Shown here: positions 33,947-43,417 of the stretch, in pieces
Numbering within the stretch: the first letter of the stretch is position 1
Layout of the letters: every line of letters begins with the position of its first letter
Assembly (NCBI GenBank): GCA_020746995.1
Contig: JAGPXD010000003.1
Coordinates: forward strand, 5,642,001-5,706,000
Direction: 5' to 3'
Length of the DNA: 64,000 bases
Source: Plectosphaerella cucumerina
Lineage: Eukaryota; Ascomycota; Sordariomycetes; Glomerellales; Plectosphaerellaceae
Program-made: the position numbers and the translations under genes
The notes under the pieces: generated by a model
What the model was told of the DNA's origin: nothing
The model's input: the letters and a program-made list of their open reading frames with translations, nothing else
Databases searched by the model: none

Positions 33947-34831
33947 ATGGACCAGAATACTTCCATAAAGCAGCGCGCCGAGGCGCTGCGCGCATTGCTC
34001 GACCCAACAAACCCTGCCATCGCTATGGCATCTCACAACGCATTGTCCGCGAAACTCGTCGAAGAAGCCGGCTTCCAGGCCGTCTGGGTCAGTGGCTTCG
34101 AGATCTCAGCCTCCCACGCCGTTCCCGACGCCAGCATCCTGCCGATAAGCGTCAACCTCGAGATCACACGGTCTATGAGCCAAGCGACAAGTCTTTCCCT
34201 CATTGTCGACATTGACACGGGCTTCGGCAACGCAGTCAACGTTGCCTACGTCGTGCCACAGTTCGCGGCGGCAGGTGCAGCTGCCGTCGTGCTTGAGGAT
34301 AAGGTGTTCCCAAAAGACAGCAGTCTTCGGTCCAACGGGAGACATAGCCTGGTGTCGGTCCCCGAGTTCCAAGGGAAGATCGCTGCTGCGAAGGCTTCCA
34401 GTTCATTGCTGGTGATTGCCAGAACCGAGGCGCTCATTGCCGGATTGGGTCAAGAGGAGGCCTTGCGACGGGCGGGCGCGTATGTCGAAGCGGGCGCAGA
34501 CGCGATTCTGGTGCACAGCAAACAGAAGACGCCGGATGAGATCGTCGAATTCTGCAAGGCATGGCAGGGCGTGGTGCCGCTGGTCATTGTTCCCACGAAT
34601 TATCCGACGCTTGGGTTTGACGACCTTGCCGCTCTGAAGAAGGTCGGCCTCATCATTTGTGGCAACCACGCGATCCGGGCAGCGGTGGCCTCGATGCGCA
34701 GAGTGTTTGCCAAGATTCAGCAGGCGAGAAGCCTGAGTGTCGTTGAGGGGGAGATCGCGTCGGTTCAAGGTGTCTTTGCGCTCCAGGGAGATGCACGGAT
34801 GCGAGAGATTGAGAGGGACTTCTTGCGATGA
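33947..34831 (+). CDS. phosphonopyruvate hydrolase-like enzyme (PEP mutase/isocitrate lyase superfamily)
   Basis: An intronless frame of 294 residues, close to the ~290 of bacterial phosphonopyruvate hydrolase (PPH) and PEP mutase. Landmarks: WVSGFEIS near residue 47, Mg-site Asp88/Asp90 in DIDTGFGN, the catalytic gating loop starting Glu117-Asp-Lys and running FPKDSSLR, Arg159 (IARTEALIAG), His190 and Asn240-His241. PEP mutase has Asn in the K-T-N-S part of that loop; Variovorax PPH has Thr. Here the position is Ser125, and the flanking FPKD, EFQGKIAAA and SKQKTPDEI segments are PPH-like as far as I recall that family. PPH splits phosphonopyruvate into pyruvate and phosphate. The isocitrate lyase KKCGH motif is absent, so that activity is unlikely. 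PEP mutase or an oxaloacetate hydrolase remain alternatives. The start is the first ATG that begins the conserved frame. Confidence 0.82.
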   Translation: MDQNTSIKQRAEALRALLDPTNPAIAMASHNALSAKLVEEAGFQAVWVSGFEISASHAVPDASILPISVNLEITRSMSQATSLSLIVDIDTGFGNAVNVAYVVPQFAAAGAAAVVLEDKVFPKDSSLRSNGRHSLVSVPEFQGKIAAAKASSSLLVIARTEALIAGLGQEEALRRAGAYVEAGADAILVHSKQKTPDEIVEFCKAWQGVVPLVIVPTNYPTLGFDDLAALKKVGLIICGNHAIRAAVASMRRVFAKIQQARSLSVVEGEIASVQGVFALQGDARMREIERDFLR

Positions 34832-35542
34832 CACAGCCTGGGTGGATGCTTCATTTTGAACCTCCTCATAATCCCAAGATTTTAGATGTTCAGACAAGGG
34901 AGGAAACACGTATGCACAGCTGGCTTGATGCACCTTTGACCAAGACGGAGGAACTTCAGACGTCAGGCCCCAGTGCTTACTTTCCCTGTTGCTGCGCCCC
35001 CTTGCCCTCTGTCATGTGCCGTGTCGATTGTTTGCTGGGCGATCTTGCCCCGCCACCGCGCCAGCACAACCTTCATTTCCACCACAGCAGATCTCAGCCA
35101 TAATTTGGCGAACGGCAAACAGCCTTACTCCCTGTGGATGCCTACCCGCACGGGAAGGATCGACAAGACCAGGGCGCGAAAACCGCCCAACTCAAGCGAT
35201 GTCGACGCTAGCTCGAACGCCGAGCCTTGTGGCGGCCTGCATGATGTCGCGATAGGCTTCAGTCTGCCAGGGGTCTTGGAGTGGCTGCATGAGCTGAAAG
35301 CTTGAGCCCACATGGTCGCCTCGGTCCAAGACCAGCACACGGACGACGACCGTGATAGATAAAGTGGCGTTCCATCCGTCTCTCTCGTGCGCGAACGGTT
35401 GCTGGCTTGATTTCGCTGCACGCTTTCACCCACACCCCCGAATTTACTCCGCGTCGCCGCATTCCCACGACGTCCAACGCCCCCTGACTTTCACGCAACC
35501 TCACTCAACCAAAGACCGCCCCTTCAGAACCACGCCACCACA
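34832..35542. other. intergenic, nothing recognised
   Basis: 3' flank of the PPH-like gene and promoter of a small membrane-protein gene. Downstream bases near 35.45-35.54 kb are C-rich, like fungal 5' UTRs. Confidence 0.4.
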
Positions 35543-35782
35543 ATGTCGACAGGATCAGGCGGCTCCAAGGTCATCGGGTTTCTCGATCTCATCGTCAAGC
35601 TCCTCGCCACCGGCGCCCTCATCGGCATCCTCGTCATCCTCTACATGCTCAACGACAACCTGAGCAAGCTCGTCAACGGCGACGACTTTCTCCGTGTGGT
35701 CATTTCACAGGGCGGCACGCCGTGGAACGTCGCCACGACTGTATCCAACAGCTTTTCGGCCTTTCGCGTTCAGGCGGAGTAG
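35543..35782 (+). CDS. small single-span membrane protein
   Basis: 79 residues in one exon. A short Ser/Gly start is followed by a hydrophobic span (about residues 11-35, LLATGALIGILVILYML) and a hydrophilic C-terminus ending FSAFRVQAE. The ATG sits in a good fungal context (CACAATGTC) after a C-rich leader. The layout resembles small conserved ascomycete membrane proteins of unknown function. The short length limits confidence. Confidence 0.6.
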   Translation: MSTGSGGSKVIGFLDLIVKLLATGALIGILVILYMLNDNLSKLVNGDDFLRVVISQGGTPWNVATTVSNSFSAFRVQAE

Positions 35783-37406
35783 ATCGTGGAGACGGTCATG
35801 CAGCATCGTTTGCAGCGCATCGTATTTGTTCATCGCAGGCCTGGTTCGACAACATCAGCATCATGGCGAAGCAAAGCATTGGAGGAGGATTGAGCTTGGA
35901 CATCTGTCATGGGGGAAACAACGACCGAAGCATTTACACGGGCGAAGCCTAGTTGCGAGAAGGGTGTAAGACTCGACAATTGGAGATATTTGAGTAATTT
36001 GGTACAACGAACTACATAATTCATTGGACATGGCGTTTCCTTTGCCAGTCATTCTTACCACTCAGGTTCATGAGTGGACCTGACCGCCTGAAGGCTAAGC
36101 AGTGGGCATCCGGCGGAAGAAGTTCAACTCACCGCACTGTTGCAGCCTGATGGTCCCGCCGTGAGAGTATCAACACTCACCGGAGTACGGCTATCCGACT
36201 TCGTCGCCCCGGGGCGGGGATGCTCGGACCATGCCGGTGTTGAAGGACGACCCGGAGCTTGAGGCCGGACCCGGCCCGGCGGTGGATGCGGAAATTACAG
36301 GCATTCCAAGCATAAACTCAAAAACTTTAAACAAGAAATAGCCAATCGGCGTCCATGATAAACAGGGGTGATGTAATGAGATACTTCTTCTGGGTCTAGC
36401 GTGGAAAGTGGTTCTCCCTGGGTTTACCGTCTTGACTCAGACGGGAGGTCTAAGCCTCGGCGATACAGAGATGTCCGAGATTGCTTTAACAGAAGGGGAG
36501 CCCTCAATAGTTGAACTGACTTGATGGTGCACGCCGTAATAGGCATCTGGGTGATGTGCTGTTTGCTGTGCTGACATCCACGCCCGGTGCACGTTAGCCA
36601 GCGTCTTGAATGCCCAAAGTGTGTTGCCTGCTCATGTTGGGACCGTGAATCACCTTCTATTTGCGCTGAATATGAGAAGGTGCACAATCCGAGGAGCGCA
36701 AGTTGGGACCCGAGGAGACACCAGGGTCTCAAGCATTGAAGGCCATGACTAGGTAGTGATCTTGAGCTCCATCGCATTATGTTGCGACCAAACTTCAAAG
36801 CTCGGCATGAATCTACAAGTAAAAAGCCGTAAGGCACGACAGCCGGTTCCCCAGCCCTTGGCAGAAAGCCGAACATATCACAAGGCACCCAGATATAGAA
36901 TGCCGAGAGAATAATCAGGATGGCAGGCAAGATATTCAGATTCCAAATGGCCAATGATTGTTTTGTGTCTTAAGTCATTTCAAAGAGGACCCTGGCTTTC
37001 CATTAATGCCTTGATTGCCCGCCGACATGACAAGACATGATTCTGAAAAGGAATCCAGACCTGCTTCGCACATCATTCTTCATCCCAACTTTCCACCACC
37101 TGCTTTGTTTCTTACCCGAATTCTGAGACCCACCCAAGGCCGGGCTCCTTCCCGTCTGTTTCTGGAAGAACTCATCAGACAGGTAGGAAGCTCAACTAAG
37201 GCAGGCACCAGCTCTCAAATTCACTTGGTTTCAAATTTCTTGTTGGCAAGTTGTATTTCCATCTTTCCGTCATCACCTCTCTCCCAACAACCAAATTCCT
37301 CCAACGTCAACAACACCCCTTATCAAAGCTCCTACTCGGAATTCCTGGCATGGTACTCCTCACACCTACCCAAGACGCCTACTGAGCCAAGGCTACATCA
37401 GAAGCA
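35783..37406. other. intergenic, AT-richer stretch
   Basis: About 1.6 kb, less GC-rich than the average of the window. A minus-strand open frame around 36.4-36.95 kb begins with a hydrophobic stretch but has no recognisable continuation, and I do not call it. Confidence 0.4.
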
Positions 37407-38707
37407 ATGGCTCCTCCACCTTACGACAACCCCAGCCCGTTCGAGGTGGCAAACTGGACGGATGAAGAGTCTCTTCGGCGATACACCCAACGAAGGAAGG
37501 ACCTCGAGGCCATGCTCCGCCGCTTCTACTGGTATGTGGTTGGTAACAGCACGGCAAAGTCACTTCTGTCAGACGAAGACATTGCCAAAGTTGCCCAGCT
37601 TGTGTTCAAGGAAGGCCTCGAGATGGCGCACTTGGACGATGGATCGACAACAGAGACGTCAAGCCCTCTTTTCGACATTCTGACTTCCGGCGAGATGGAA
37701 CTTTTATGGGAGGGAAAAGACATGATCCTTCTATTCCATGCCTTTGCCGTGCAATGCGAAGGCGATTATGCAGCGGCCGTCAGCTACGAGAACTCCCTTT
37801 GGGGAGATGGGTTTCGCAGTCAGGATGCCCTTTGGACAGAGGTACGGCGTGCAAACCTTCTTATCAAACACGGGCAGTGGGTCTCCAACTCGATCGGTGA
37901 CTGCCGGCAGGGCCTCGGCAACATTGACAAATGGATGGGACTGTTTCACGAACGCCGCACCGCACTGCAAAAGGTCCCAGTCATCTTGAAAAAGCTGTTT
38001 GAAAAAAAGATCATCTCTTCGTCTTCGACAATGGCCGATTCCGTCTTTCCATATCTGCCTTCTTCAAGCGCGACAACGAAGAGTTCATCACCTTTGCCGT
38101 TGACGGAGAGCCCGATACTGCCGATTGCTACTGGTATGCCATGGATGGCCCAGAGATGGAAAAGAAGCTGGGCGAGTTGCTGCCCTTTGCGGAAAGACTG
38201 GACAACCGCCTACAGGGCACCGATCCGGAGCTGCGGATTGCCCCGGCTATCTCTTGGGCGCTCGACAATGTGCGAAAAGGCTGCAGCGACATTCAGATCG
38301 TTGATCGCATCCGGAAACTCAGCAATTCCCCTTCAGACAGCTGGCTGTGGTACGAGAACGGGTCCCGCGCGATGTCGAAGGGACAATTTGTCATTACGTT
38401 CGTCGGAGCCCAATACTGCAACCTGAGAAACTTGCATGTGCCAGTCAGCGAAAATCAGGATGAGTCTATCGACAGATTGGTCAGAGAAATGGAGCGTTGT
38501 CTGCGCCTTCTGGAACATTACCGGAAAGAGCCCGCATCGGAGCCACACAACCCCAAAGAAGCTGGTGATCGGGAAGTGGAGGACCTTCGAAAGGCGAAGA
38601 GACAGCTGATTGAGGACAACGAACAACTGCGAAAGGAGATTGCCGAGCTACGAAGGGAGAGCAAGCGTCTGAAGACCGCCCAACCTGTCGAGACTGGGGA
38701 GGCCTAG
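37407..38707 (+). CDS. unknown protein, interrupted by a frameshift
   Basis: The first part, from the ATG at 37407, reads well for about 200 residues, then after an A7 tract at 38002-38008 turns into Ser/Pro-rich nonsense. A second frame, open from just after that tract to the stop at 38707, supplies coherent sequence (FVFDNGRFRLSI, then a coiled-coil-like Lys/Glu/Leu C-terminus). One additional base in the A run would give one continuous frame of roughly 430 residues. In the second frame a TGA lies immediately upstream of the tract. No GT-AG intron of normal size repairs it. The gene may be a pseudogene, an assembly error in a homopolymer, or a frameshifting site. I do not recognise the family. 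The N-terminal half contains no signal peptide or span. Confidence 0.6.
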
Positions 38708-39061
38708 GAGGATGGATCATGGAGGGCCAACAAGCGGGCGGATACATCAAGCATCCATTCCATGGTTCCTCATTGTTTTATCTCAGGAGCTCAGAAGTGT
38801 TGGCCATTCTGCGGCAGAACAGCGAAGCATGGGACACAGGAGGAAGACATAAAACATCACCACTCAATCAAACTCATCACCATCATCCCATGCAAAGTCC
38901 AAGTGTGTGTGTGTGTGTGTGTGTGATCCAGCGTCAATTCGCTCTTGTATACAGATGCGTAGGCAAAATGTGATAATATGTACAACGAAACAGTGCAACC
39001 ATCAGAAACGAGCTCTTCGCTTCATCAGATCCATGCTTTTCCTCTTCCCCTCGTCCACCTC
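38708..39061. other. intergenic with microsatellite
   Basis: A 354-bp convergent gap between the frameshifted gene and the AA9 gene, holding a (GT)11 tract. Confidence 0.5.
38903..38924. repeat. (GT)11 microsatellite
   Basis: Eleven uninterrupted GT dinucleotides in the convergent intergenic gap. Confidence 0.95.
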
Positions 39062-40153
39062 TTACATGCGGGCGCGGCGAGCTGCACGGGCAGCACGAGC
39101 GGCGCGGAGAGCACGACGACGGCGGCGAGTGGGGCACTCCTCGGTGTCCTGGGCAGGAGCCGTGGGGACGGGAGTCTCGGGCTCAGCGACGGGGGCAGAG
39201 GGAGCAGTGGTGGGAGGGGTGGTGGCGGTGGGAGGGACGGCGACGGCGGACTCGGAGGGGATGACGGGCTCGGTGCCGTTGGCGGGGGTGGAGGGGGCGG
39301 CGACGGGGGAAGACGCGGCGGGCTCCTCGGGGGAGGTGACGGGGGTGGAAGGAGCGGGAGCAGGGGCGGGAGCAGCACCATCGTCGCCGGTGCAGTCGCC
39401 GTCGCTGGTCTGGCCGTCCAGGTTGGGGGTATGGTCGGAGCATGCGTTGGGCCAGGTGGCGGGGCCGTACATGGTGTAGGAGGTAGGGGCGGGGTAGTAG
39501 ATGTTGATGTGGATGCCGGGCTCGGTGCCGTCGTAGGCGCCGGGGAACTTGACGGTAGGGGCGGGGGTGCCAGTGCCGGAGCTCTCGACGTTGATCTGGG
39601 CGCAGCCGATGTAGAACTGGGCACCGCCGATGGCGCCGGCGGCGTGGAGACCCGAGTGCTCGGCGCGGAGGAGGTACTCTCCGGCGGGGAGCTCCTCGGG
39701 GATGGTGAAGGTGAAGTTGCGGATGGCTCCGGTCTTGGGCCAGGTGGCCCACTGGATGCCCTCGGCGGTGATCTCGGAGTAGGTGAGCTCGTAGATCTTG
39801 AACCAGTCGCCGTCGCCCTTGTAGGCGTTTGCGGTGGTGGGGGCCTTTGACATGTAGACGGCCTGGGGGCCGGGGTGGCCGAGCTCGGCGTTGACCTTGA
39901 AGCCGAGCTGGTCGCCGGCCTTGACGGTGCGGGTCTCGGTGGCGGCCATTGTGTCGGCGTCGATGCCGCCGACGTTGCAGACCATGTCGAGGGAGGTGAC
40001 GTCCTCGACGGGGGAGTTTGCGTTCTTGGTGCGGCGGACGTATTGGTAGGGCTCGGTGGCCTCGCCGTTGACGATGAGGGACTCAAAGTTGTAGTGGGCG
40101 AAAGCCGAGGGGAGGAGGGCCGCGACGGCGAGGAGGGCGGAGAACTTGTGCAT
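39062..40153 (-). CDS. AA9 LPMO with long linker and Arg/Ala tail
   Basis: One exon encoding 363 residues. Signal peptide 1-19 leaves His20 as the N-terminal copper ligand. His93 (ELGHPGP) and Tyr181 (GAQFY) complete the copper site, His170 is the second-sphere residue, and Cys59-Cys184 is the conserved pair. The catalytic domain ends near residue 235. A Pro/Thr/Ala/Ser-rich linker follows (about 255-338), then Cys340 and a 23-residue strongly basic tail of Arg and Ala beginning with PTRRRRR. No CBM1 is present. The enzyme oxidatively cleaves beta-glucan outside the cell. The tail may bind acidic polymers or be trimmed after secretion; that is inference. Unlike the other AA9 in the window it has no introns. 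Confidence 0.93.
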   Translation of the reverse strand: MHKFSALLAVAALLPSAFAHYNFESLIVNGEATEPYQYVRRTKNANSPVEDVTSLDMVCNVGGIDADTMAATETRTVKAGDQLGFKVNAELGHPGPQAVYMSKAPTTANAYKGDGDWFKIYELTYSEITAEGIQWATWPKTGAIRNFTFTIPEELPAGEYLLRAEHSGLHAAGAIGGAQFYIGCAQINVESSGTGTPAPTVKFPGAYDGTEPGIHINIYYPAPTSYTMYGPATWPNACSDHTPNLDGQTSDGDCTGDDGAAPAPAPAPSTPVTSPEEPAASSPVAAPSTPANGTEPVIPSESAVAVPPTATTPPTTAPSAPVAEPETPVPTAPAQDTEECPTRRRRRALRAARAARAARRARM

Positions 40154-41566
40154 GGTGGCGGTGGTGGTGTTGGTGTTTCGGTATGTTGTGTGTTTGGTTT
40201 GTAGAGAGTGTGTGGTGTATGAAATTGAACCGGATCAACCAGTTGTCCAGAGAAAGTGTGAAGTGAATGTGTAAGGTCCAAAGGAACAGGAAAGAATGAC
40301 TGCCAGCAACAGCTGTAGCAAAAAACGAATGAGCACTGGAGAAGATGGGCTTGAGGAGGGAAAGACAGAACAAGTGAGAGGTGTGGCCGTCCCTGGTGGT
40401 CTTATACCAACAAGCCGACTCGGCCGGCAAAAAGTGCAGTGCTCTCCCCTGGCGGAGTGAGGCTCGTGGACTTCATCTCCGCGCCGGGTGGAGAAGGGGG
40501 CAACCCCCCAAAAGGGAATGTCATGACCGGGACAGACTGGGGCGGCGGATGCCCCCTGAAACAAGCAGCCAGGGGGGCAAAGGGGGCATCACGACAAAAG
40601 GACCAACCGCGCTCCGCCATGGCCGCAGGAGGGCACTGAGAAGACGCCTGGATCGCCAGGCACGCGCGTGGCACGTTGATTACCATGACGAGGTTCGGGT
40701 GATAAGCGAGGCCGGGATCCGGCTCACGCTGTGCGCACTGACGCCTGTCACCCCTGGATGATGGCCTGGATGATGGGATGCTTTTCCTGGCAGCGCACCC
40801 CGGCCAGGAGGTGGCCCCGGCGCGAGTACAGCACTGGCATTGGAGAGGTCGGTCGTCTGGCCGAGGCACCCACCTGGGCGCATACGGGTGCAGATGAAGT
40901 TTGTTTCACCTTTTGAAAGGGGGCTTCTGCCGCTTCTCTGTTTTCTGGGCACGGCGCGTACTTTTTACGAGCATGCAGGTCAGGGATCTCTGATGATCGA
41001 CCCTCGATGGCAAAGGGGCATTCAATCTACTCGAGGTGCCGAGCCGGGCAACAGGCCTAGAGATGGCCAAGATCTGCCGGTGGTGAGACGCGCGCTTGGG
41101 CGTGCGTGCTGGCGGGTGGTGATTGATGGGGACAGCAAGGGCCGTGGCAGGGAAGAAGAAGGAATAATTCAATATTGGATGGTCGGGAGGGGGAGAAGCC
41201 GAGCTGTCATCTCAAAACGGCGAAATGTTTCCATCTTTTCCGTCGAACATTTTCATCGGCACTCGCTTTGTCATCTGTCGTCGTCACCCTCGGTCGGTGG
41301 TGTTTGCTCGTCCTGCTGCAACCCCCAGAGACGATCACCACCACTGCAACTTCAGATCGTGCATCATAATACTCGTCCATTACTCTTTTATCATGACCGT
41401 CAATCATATGATCATCAAACAAGACGCCCGCAGAGCAGATGCAACCCTCCCCCAAAAACGCCAATCGCTGAGAATGCAGCCCGTGATGCGCCCAAAACAA
41501 AACGAAAAAAGACACGGCTTTTCCCTCCGCTCTCCCTCTCCGTCTGCAACAGTTGCTGCTGCCAGG
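40154..41566. other. intergenic upstream of AA9 gene
   Basis: Promoter of the minus-strand AA9 gene plus the 3' flank of the MFS gene. Open frames seen here (for instance 40.84-41.58 kb) have no domain support. Confidence 0.4.
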
Positions 41567-43417
41567 TCAAAGCCCCCCCTTGATGGCACCGTACCCCTCA
41601 TCCTCCTCACAGATCAGAGGCATCCTCTCCACATCCTCATGCCCATCGTGCCCCCCGCCAGTATGCACAGCCAAATAAATCGTCAGCGCCGCCCCCAGCA
41701 GCGTCCCGACCGTGCCCATCATAATGTTCACCGGCAACGGGTTCCCGCCCAGGGGCCCATGCGTCCACGCGTCAAGCCCGGACTGAGAAAAACTCATGAT
41801 TCCCGAGATGCACACCAGCGCGCCGTAGATCCGACCAAACGTCGCAAAGCCAAACACCTTTGTTGCGTAGTCGGAAATGGCCGAGTAGTAGAGCGGGCGG
41901 AAGAGGACGAAGGCCACGACCATGGCGTAGCCGGCCCATAGCGCGGGGATGCAGATGAGCACGCCCACGACGAGGATCAAGAACGTCAAGACGCCAAATG
42001 TCACGGAGACGCTGACGTTGTTCAGGAGCAGGGCGATGAAGGGCGTGGTGGCCAGACCGCCGATGGGGAGGGCCATGTCGAAAAAGTTGTTGACTGCCTC
42101 GGCTAGCTCGTCCGAGCCGAGCATGAAGCGGTACTGGGCGCGGATGGTGGCGATGATGTAGTTCATGCGCAGCATCTGGTGGACCGTCAGGAGCAGGATG
42201 AGGATGAACCAAGGCGTCATCATCTGCCGATGGGCGGGAAGGCCGTGCAGCACGCCCCAGACGCCGCTGGCCTCGAGTCGTTCTTCCTTGACCTTGACGC
42301 GCTCCTCGCGCCGCTCGGCGTCGCCGGCGAGGTCGACAATGGCATCAAGCGTGGCGCGGCGACGCTCGGCACGCATGCTGCGGACGTGGTATCTCTCTCC
42401 ATCTGATGAGATGTCGTCGTCGGACGAGTGCACGTCGCGGGCGTTGTCCTCTGCCACGGCGATCTTGACCTCGAGCTCGGGGCCGGAATGGTAGGCGTGC
42501 TCGGGCATGTATCCCCACTCGGCGGCCAGAACCAAAGCAGGCACGGCGAGGTATCCGAAGAAGAACATCTCGAGAGAGAAGGCGCCTTCGGTAGCCTCGT
42601 AGGCCATGCGGTAGAAGAGGAAGACGGCAGCCGATGCGTCAAAAGCACCGGTGACGAGGGCGACGACGACACCCGAATGGCGCGGGAAAGCGTTGGCGAG
42701 CTGGAAGCTGGGCACGAACAAGAACGCACCACCGAGGCCGAGGAAGAAATTCCCCAAGAGGTAGGCGTCAAACTCGGGGATGTAGAAGGAATACCCCATG
42801 AGGACGCAGCCGGCGGCGAAGAAGAGCGTTCCAAGGAGCCAGCAGAAACGGCGGCCGTAGCGGTCGAGGGCGGCACCGGCGAAGAGGGAGGCGACGTTTG
42901 TGGTGATGGAGGCGACGACGAAGAAGAGGTTGAGACGCATGTCCTGCTCTACGCAGGGGACGCCGTTGTCTACGCCAGACGTGGAGGTGCCGGACCAGCC
43001 TGCGGGGCAGAGTTCGGCGTAGACGCCTTCGGCGATGAGGACGGGTTTGAGGGCTGCGAAGCCGAAGACGATGCCGGAGCAGAGCCAGCAGGTGACGATG
43101 GCGGTGGCGACTTGGACTGGGAGGTGTTAGGGGGGGATGCACGCCTTGGGGTGGTTATGGAACATACGAAGTCGTTTGGCGTCGGATGTTTTGTAAGCGG
43201 CGGCGCGTGGCTCGGGGTGGACGGGCACGGCGAGGACGGCTTCAACGGGGGCGAAAGCGTCGAAGCTTAGGCGGCGGTACTCTGTGCGACGGGCAATATC
43301 CGCGGGAGAAAGGCAGAGAACTTCCTCTAGGAGAGCGGCATCGGGATGGACCGACGAGGCCGGGAGGGCCTCGTAGTCGAAGCCTTCCGACTGGGTGACA
43401 TGCTGGGCGAGAGACAT
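41567..43417 (-). CDS. MFS transporter, FMP42-like
   Basis: Two exons, 43417-43168 and 43116-41567, with one 51-bp GTATGT...CAG intron (CTAAC branch site), encoding 599 residues. The first ~85 residues are cytosolic. Twelve spans follow, with the DRYGRRFCW loop after helix 2 as the MFS signature. A long charged central loop (about residues 265-350, rich in Asp/Glu/Arg) sits between the two halves. Layout and length match the fungal FMP42-type group of solute carriers, whose substrates (amino acid-like in related proteins) are not settled. The ATG at 43417 is the first one giving the conserved N-terminus. A Gly/Glu-rich tail ends in GAIKGGL. Confidence 0.88.

Noticed and set aside
33947..34831. 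Annotation as isocitrate or methylisocitrate lyase
   Set aside because: The lyase KKCGH-type active-site motif is missing; the EDK...FPKDSS loop belongs to the PEP mutase/PPH branch.
33947..34831. PEP mutase as a phosphonate biosynthesis gene
   Set aside because: Not excluded, but the loop has Ser in place of the PEP mutase Asn, and no phosphonopyruvate decarboxylase or other phosphonate biosynthesis gene lies nearby.
36424..36954. A 176-residue minus-strand frame with a hydrophobic start
   Set aside because: Only the first ~60 residues look protein-like; the rest is unstructured, and no intron joins it to anything.
39025..40281. A 418-residue Pro/Ser/Thr-rich frame overlapping the tailed AA9 gene in another frame
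   Set aside because: Low-complexity by-product of the AA9 codons; the AA9 frame has signal peptide and copper ligands.
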